DNA from: Pseudomonas sp. MAG733B
GTDB lineage: Bacteria > Pseudomonadota > Gammaproteobacteria > Pseudomonadales > Pseudomonadaceae
Direction: 5' to 3'
Length of the DNA stretch: 64,000 bases
NCBI RefSeq assembly: GCF_036884845.1
Contig: NZ_CP145732.1
Coordinates: forward strand, 4,526,001-4,590,000
This document shows positions 60,712 through 64,000 of this stretch, in pieces. The position numbers were made by a program, and so were the translations under genes. The stretch's first letter is position 1. Each line of letters opens with the position of its first letter. The notes beneath the pieces were generated by a model. That model ran no database searches. It was not told where the DNA came from and saw only the letters and a program-made list of their open reading frames with translations.

Positions 60712-60765
60712 ATTGGGTCGGTTGCTGCCGGTCGCGTCAGGCAGAAAACGGCCAATAGGGGTCAT
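60712..60765 (+). repeat. Dispersed intergenic repeat, best copy
   Basis: TTGGGTCGGTTGCTGCCGGTCGCGTCAGGCAGAAAACGGCCAATAGGGGTCAT: a TGGGTCGGTTGCTGCC block, a GGTCGCG centre, and a CAGGCAGAAAACGGCCAATAG block. Other copies are at 8747, 24436, 25991, 40710, 42122, 47192 and 49461, all outside genes. Confidence 0.7.
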
Positions 60766-60791
60766 CCATTGTTTACGAAATCAGGGGTGAT

Positions 60792-61142
60792 TCAGATACA
60801 GCTTTGTAACGCGGCCAAGTGTTTTTTTGATATCCAGAGAGACGTCGCAGCGTAATATTTAGCCACCGAACCAGATGTTTCTGGCTGGATGTCGACAAAA
60901 TACGCGGAGCCACTCGTTGCTACGGTGTAGCCGCTTTTGCTGCCCGATTCCTGGGTTGCCCCATCCCGTCCTTCAAAAACGAACAGGCTTTGCCACTCGC
61001 GCTGAACGCAATCCGCGATGACCTTGTCGGTTTTTTTTGAATGCAAAACCTCGCGAGGGGCTTCCTGACGCATCTCGTTCATGGTTGGAGTTGCACATCC
61101 TGCCAAAGACAGTAAAGCCAACACCCATATCGCTAATTTCAT
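60792..61142 (-). CDS. Putative lipoprotein
   Basis: A 116-residue lipoprotein: KLAIWVLALLSLAGCATPTM gives a lipobox (LAGC, about Cys15). The mature part has VIADCVQREWQSLFVFEGRD and a C-terminal SVAKYYAATSLWISKKHLAA, with two cysteines (in DCVQ and near the end) that could pair. Short conserved lipoproteins of this form are common in pseudomonads; function unknown. It is the next gene after the alkylsulfatase on the same strand, 140 bases on. Confidence 0.75.
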   Translation of the reverse strand: MKLAIWVLALLSLAGCATPTMNEMRQEAPREVLHSKKTDKVIADCVQREWQSLFVFEGRDGATQESGSKSGYTVATSGSAYFVDIQPETSGSVAKYYAATSLWISKKHLAALQSCI

Positions 61143-61282
61143 AGGTTCCGTCCAAGTTGGTGGGAAATCCAATCAAGAAAGGCTGAATGTTCTACTGGAG
61201 TGACGGCAGCGCGTTCGCACACTGCCATCCTCCAGGAACGATTGGTTTGCCGCAGAGCTACCTGCGACATGATTGGCTTTCG

Positions 61283-63313
61283 TTACGGCGTCACGATGTT
61301 GAACCAGAAATCGAAGTTGTCCATGTAGGACACCAGCTCCTCCAGCTTCCCTTGCTCTCCATCGATTTTGATATCCCCTGAGGCCAGTGCGTCTTTCAAC
61401 GTGGTCTCTTTCAACACGATCTTGTTCAGCGTGTCGCGGCTCAGGGTCACCTTCGCATCCGCATCTTTTGCTTCAACGCCTTCGGTATGGTTAAGCACGC
61501 CATTCTCCATTTCCACCGAGTATTTCTGTTTGAGGTCGGTGAAATCGAAGTTGAGCGACAATCGCTTGCCTTCGGCTTTTGGCCCATTCAAGCGCATGGC
61601 CAGGAAGTCAAAGAACAAGTCCAGATCCATCGCCCGCACCGTATCCGGGCTGGCGGTATCTGGTGTCGGCAGCTTCATCACACCTTCGCGCAACTCCTTG
61701 GCGCCGGTGAGATAGAAGTTACGCCATGGCCCACTTTCGGCCTGGTAGCCCAATTGCTCCAGGGCATCGGCCTGCATGTTCTTGGCCGCCTGGTTGCCTG
61801 GATTGGCGAACACCACATGATTAACGACTTCGGCGACCCAGCGGAACTCACCCTTATCGAAATACTCCTTGGCTTTCTTGAGGACCGCCTCTTCGCCGCC
61901 CATCATCTCGACGTAATGCTTGCCGCCTTCCTCTGGTGGCAGTTCGTTCAACTGCGCCGGATTACCGGTAAACCAGCCCAGATACAACACGTAGGTAGCT
62001 TTGACGTTGTGGTTCACCGAACCGTAGTAGCCACGGTTGGAGAATTTGTTGGCGATTGCCTTGGGCAGTTTGAACTGCTCGGCGATCTCGACCATGGTGT
62101 AACCCTTGTTGATCATCCGCAGGGTTTCGTCGTTGATGTAGCGGTACATGTCACGCTGGGAAGACAACTGCTCGCGTACCTCCTTGTTACCCCAGACTGG
62201 CCAGTGGTGCATGGCATACATCACTTGGACATCGTCGCCCCACAGCTTGAGTGCCTCGTTGAGGTATTTTGACCACGGCAACGGTTCACGGATCTTCGCG
62301 CCGCGCAACGAGTAAGTGTTGTGCAGGGTGTGGGTGGAGTCTTCGGCGGTGTTGAGCGCTTTCTTCTCCTTGATGTAATAGAGCATCTCAGCGGGCGCTT
62401 CACTGCCAGGGGCGTATAGGAACTGGTACGTCAGGCCGTCAATGACATGGGTTTCGCCGGTCGCCTTGATGATGTCGGTCGGCGGGATCAGCGTCACCGT
62501 GCCCGCCGATGTCGTGGTGCCCAGACCGGCACCCAATTGACCGGTCGGAGCCGGAGGCAACAGGTTGCCGTACATGTAGCTGGCGCGACGACTCATGGCG
62601 GTCCCGGCCATGACGTTTTCGGCTACCGCATGCTCGATGAATCCAAGCGGGGCGTAAATCTTCACCTTGCCGGCTTTCACATCCTCTTCGTTCACCACAC
62701 CACGTACACCACCGTAGTGGTCAACATGGCTGTGGGTGTAAATCACCGCCACGACCGGCTTTTTCGGTCGATGCTGGTAATAAAGATCGAGTGCAGCCTT
62801 GGCGGTTTCGGCAGAAATCAGCGGGTCGAACACGGTGATGCCATCCTTGCCCTCGACGATGGTCATATTCGACAGGTCGTAGTTGCGAACCTGATAGATA
62901 CCGTCAGTCACCTCGAACAAGCCGGAAATGTTGATCAGCTGGGACTGCCGCCACAGACTGGGGTTGGTAGTATCCGGAGCCTCTTCGCCTTCTTTGATAA
63001 ACGCGTATTTGGCCGGGTCCCAGATTACATTGCCCGAGGTGCCCTTAATGACTGTCGATGGCAGGGGAGCAATAAATCCTTTGTGAGCCAGCTCAAAGGA
63101 CGTCTTGTCGTTGAACGGCAGCTCCTTGAGCAGCGCATTGTTAGCGGCTTTGGTGGCTTCCGATGCAGGCTTTGGTTTCTCGGTCTCTGCGGCGATAGCT
63201 TGGGTGGCTACTGCAATTGAAGCTACCAAGGAACAGATGACCCCTGTCGTTTTGAGGGTGCGCCACTCGCCACGAAGCAAACTCTTACTTGGCGCCTTCA
63301 TACTGAATTTCAT
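61283..63313 (-). CDS. Alkylsulfatase, SdsA1-type
   Basis: A 676-residue class III alkylsulfatase, which hydrolyses primary alkyl sulfates such as dodecyl sulfate to alcohol and sulfate. Signal peptide in SLVASIAVATQAIAAE; metallo-beta-lactamase domain with the zinc motif THSHVDHYGGVRG and later YAMHHWPVWGNKEV; a dimerisation domain around residues 390-530 (GNPAQLNELPPEEGGKHYVE); a C-terminal SCP2-like domain catching the chain. Length matches SdsA1 of P. aeruginosa (658). AAGGAG precedes the ATG at 63313. Monocistronic as far as seen, with no LysR partner (SdsB) adjacent. Confidence 0.93.
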   Translation of the reverse strand: MKFSMKAPSKSLLRGEWRTLKTTGVICSLVASIAVATQAIAAETEKPKPASEATKAANNALLKELPFNDKTSFELAHKGFIAPLPSTVIKGTSGNVIWDPAKYAFIKEGEEAPDTTNPSLWRQSQLINISGLFEVTDGIYQVRNYDLSNMTIVEGKDGITVFDPLISAETAKAALDLYYQHRPKKPVVAVIYTHSHVDHYGGVRGVVNEEDVKAGKVKIYAPLGFIEHAVAENVMAGTAMSRRASYMYGNLLPPAPTGQLGAGLGTTTSAGTVTLIPPTDIIKATGETHVIDGLTYQFLYAPGSEAPAEMLYYIKEKKALNTAEDSTHTLHNTYSLRGAKIREPLPWSKYLNEALKLWGDDVQVMYAMHHWPVWGNKEVREQLSSQRDMYRYINDETLRMINKGYTMVEIAEQFKLPKAIANKFSNRGYYGSVNHNVKATYVLYLGWFTGNPAQLNELPPEEGGKHYVEMMGGEEAVLKKAKEYFDKGEFRWVAEVVNHVVFANPGNQAAKNMQADALEQLGYQAESGPWRNFYLTGAKELREGVMKLPTPDTASPDTVRAMDLDLFFDFLAMRLNGPKAEGKRLSLNFDFTDLKQKYSVEMENGVLNHTEGVEAKDADAKVTLSRDTLNKIVLKETTLKDALASGDIKIDGEQGKLEELVSYMDNFDFWFNIVTP

Positions 63314-63672
63314 CTTCCAAGCTCCTTTTAGTCGAAATGCGCTACACCAAAGCCGTAGCAGCAGGCTCAAATAAAAGTAGTTCCTGATGAAAATAAGTCG
63401 AGAAATCCAGATCCCATTCGGATCGATGGGATTGTTTTAGGCAAAATCGAACCGCGCGAGACTGATCACAAATACCAGTTTTTTGGCGGACGCCCAAGAG
63501 CTGCCCAACGGCAGTTTTGCGTTGGAAACAGTCCTTCTGCTTAGACAGAATTTAGTTGTATTGCATCGACCGGTTGAATCCACAGTCGTTGGCTGCCCTC
63601 TAAAACAGGCAGCCATGGGTCTGAGCAGCCCTCCCCGACTGACAACGATCGAACCCCGCACACCCTTCACAC
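63314..63672. other. Intergenic gap between alkylsulfatase and ABC gene
   Basis: 359 bases with no gene. It carries the alkylsulfatase promoter side and a hairpin GGCTGCC (63591-63597)/GGCAGCC (63608-63614), which may terminate the ABC transporter transcript coming from the right and resembles part of the dispersed repeat (CAGTCGTTGGCTGCC). Confidence 0.5.
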
Positions 63673-64000
63673 TCACACCTGATCCATAGCCTCGACCACG
63701 CCCTGATCCTCACCCAGGAACCCGCCACTCTGATGCTGCCAAAGCCGCGCATAGATGCCGTTCTTCGCGAGCAGTTCGGTGTGGGTGCCCTGTTCGATGA
63801 TGCGTCCGTCATCCATGACAACCAGTCGATCCATCGCCGCAATCGTGGACAGCCGATGGGCGATGGCGATCACGGTTTTACCCTCCATCATTTCATCAAG
63901 GCTTTCCTGAATAGCCACTTCGACTTCCGAATCCAGAGCGCTGGTCGCCTCGTCAAGCAGCAGAATCGGGGCGTTCTTGAGCATCACTCGGGCAATCGCG
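63673..64000 (-). CDS. ABC exporter ATPase, C-terminal part (runs off window)
   Basis: The last about 109 codons of an ABC exporter of the MsbA/ATM type (permease-ATPase fusion). Walker [18 protein letters not shown]-loop and switch [17 protein letters not shown] are visible, then [19 protein letters not shown] and a tail [15 protein letters not shown]. The N-terminal membrane domain and Walker A lie beyond 64000. Substrate unknown. Confidence 0.85.
   Translation of the reverse strand, partial: AIARVMLKNAPILLLDEATSALDSEVEVAIQESLDEMMEGKTVIAIAHRLSTIAAMDRLVVMDDGRIIEQGTHTELLAKNGIYARLWQHQSGGFLGEDQGVVEAMDQV

Overview
The window looks like part of a Pseudomonas chromosome, most likely from the P. 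fluorescens complex. The composition is GC-rich, dense and typical of that group. It carries a REP-type palindrome (around 3035-3059) and a second dispersed intergenic repeat of the kind seen in fluorescent pseudomonads. It also has an OprD porin, many LysR regulators, an arsRBCH cluster, a FecR/ECF-sigma/TonB siderophore module and an SdsA-type alkylsulfatase. No rRNA, tRNA, CRISPR array, prophage or replication origin was seen. The species call is an inference.

Layout. 1-2.9 kb: two LysR regulators and an exported metallo-beta-lactamase-fold hydrolase. 3.2-8.6 kb: a five-gene operon of a cysteine/zinc-type asparaginase and a polar amino acid ABC importer, divergent from a LysR gene. 8.9-18.7 kb: a long minus-strand catabolic operon of MFS sugar porter, intradiol (hydroxyquinol-type) dioxygenase, TIM-barrel isomerase/dehydratase, two Gfo/Idh dehydrogenases, a ChvE-GguAB-like sugar ABC importer and a Dabb protein. 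18.9-22.3 kb: its likely LysR regulator and, divergent from that, a second dioxygenase-like protein that has lost three of four iron ligands, an NTF2-like protein and a maleylacetate reductase. Together these could convert a sugar-like or cyclitol substrate through hydroxyquinol and maleylacetate to 3-oxoadipate; this is the most novel-looking system here.

22.8-30.4 kb: a DUF1254 protein, two exported mutarotase-fold proteins, an exported crotonase-fold protein, a FAH-type hydratase and remnants of a hydantoinase and an Rrf2 regulator. 30.7-40.6 kb: an acyl-CoA catabolic block (OprD porin, HMG-CoA-lyase-like enzyme, MarR regulator, acyl-CoA synthetase, two enoyl-CoA hydratases, CaiB-type CoA-transferase, nitronate monooxygenase, ACS-type MFS importer). 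Three near-identical palindromes at its promoters suggest it is one MarR regulon.

40.8-46.4 kb: an IS1182-type transposase remnant, an EamA transporter, arsRBCH and a truncated ArsN-like acetyltransferase, followed by a gene-poor stretch to 47.4 kb. 47.4-52.3 kb: a second DUF1254 protein with an outer-membrane partner, an MFS efflux gene, a broken Tat-exported hydrolase and a LysR gene. 52.4-57.9 kb: iron uptake (small membrane protein, PepSY protein, TonB receptor, FecR, divergent ECF sigma). 58.1-64 kb: lipoproteins, an exported NAD(P)-binding protein, an adenylate-kinase-like P-loop protein, the alkylsulfatase, and the end of an ABC exporter that runs off the window.
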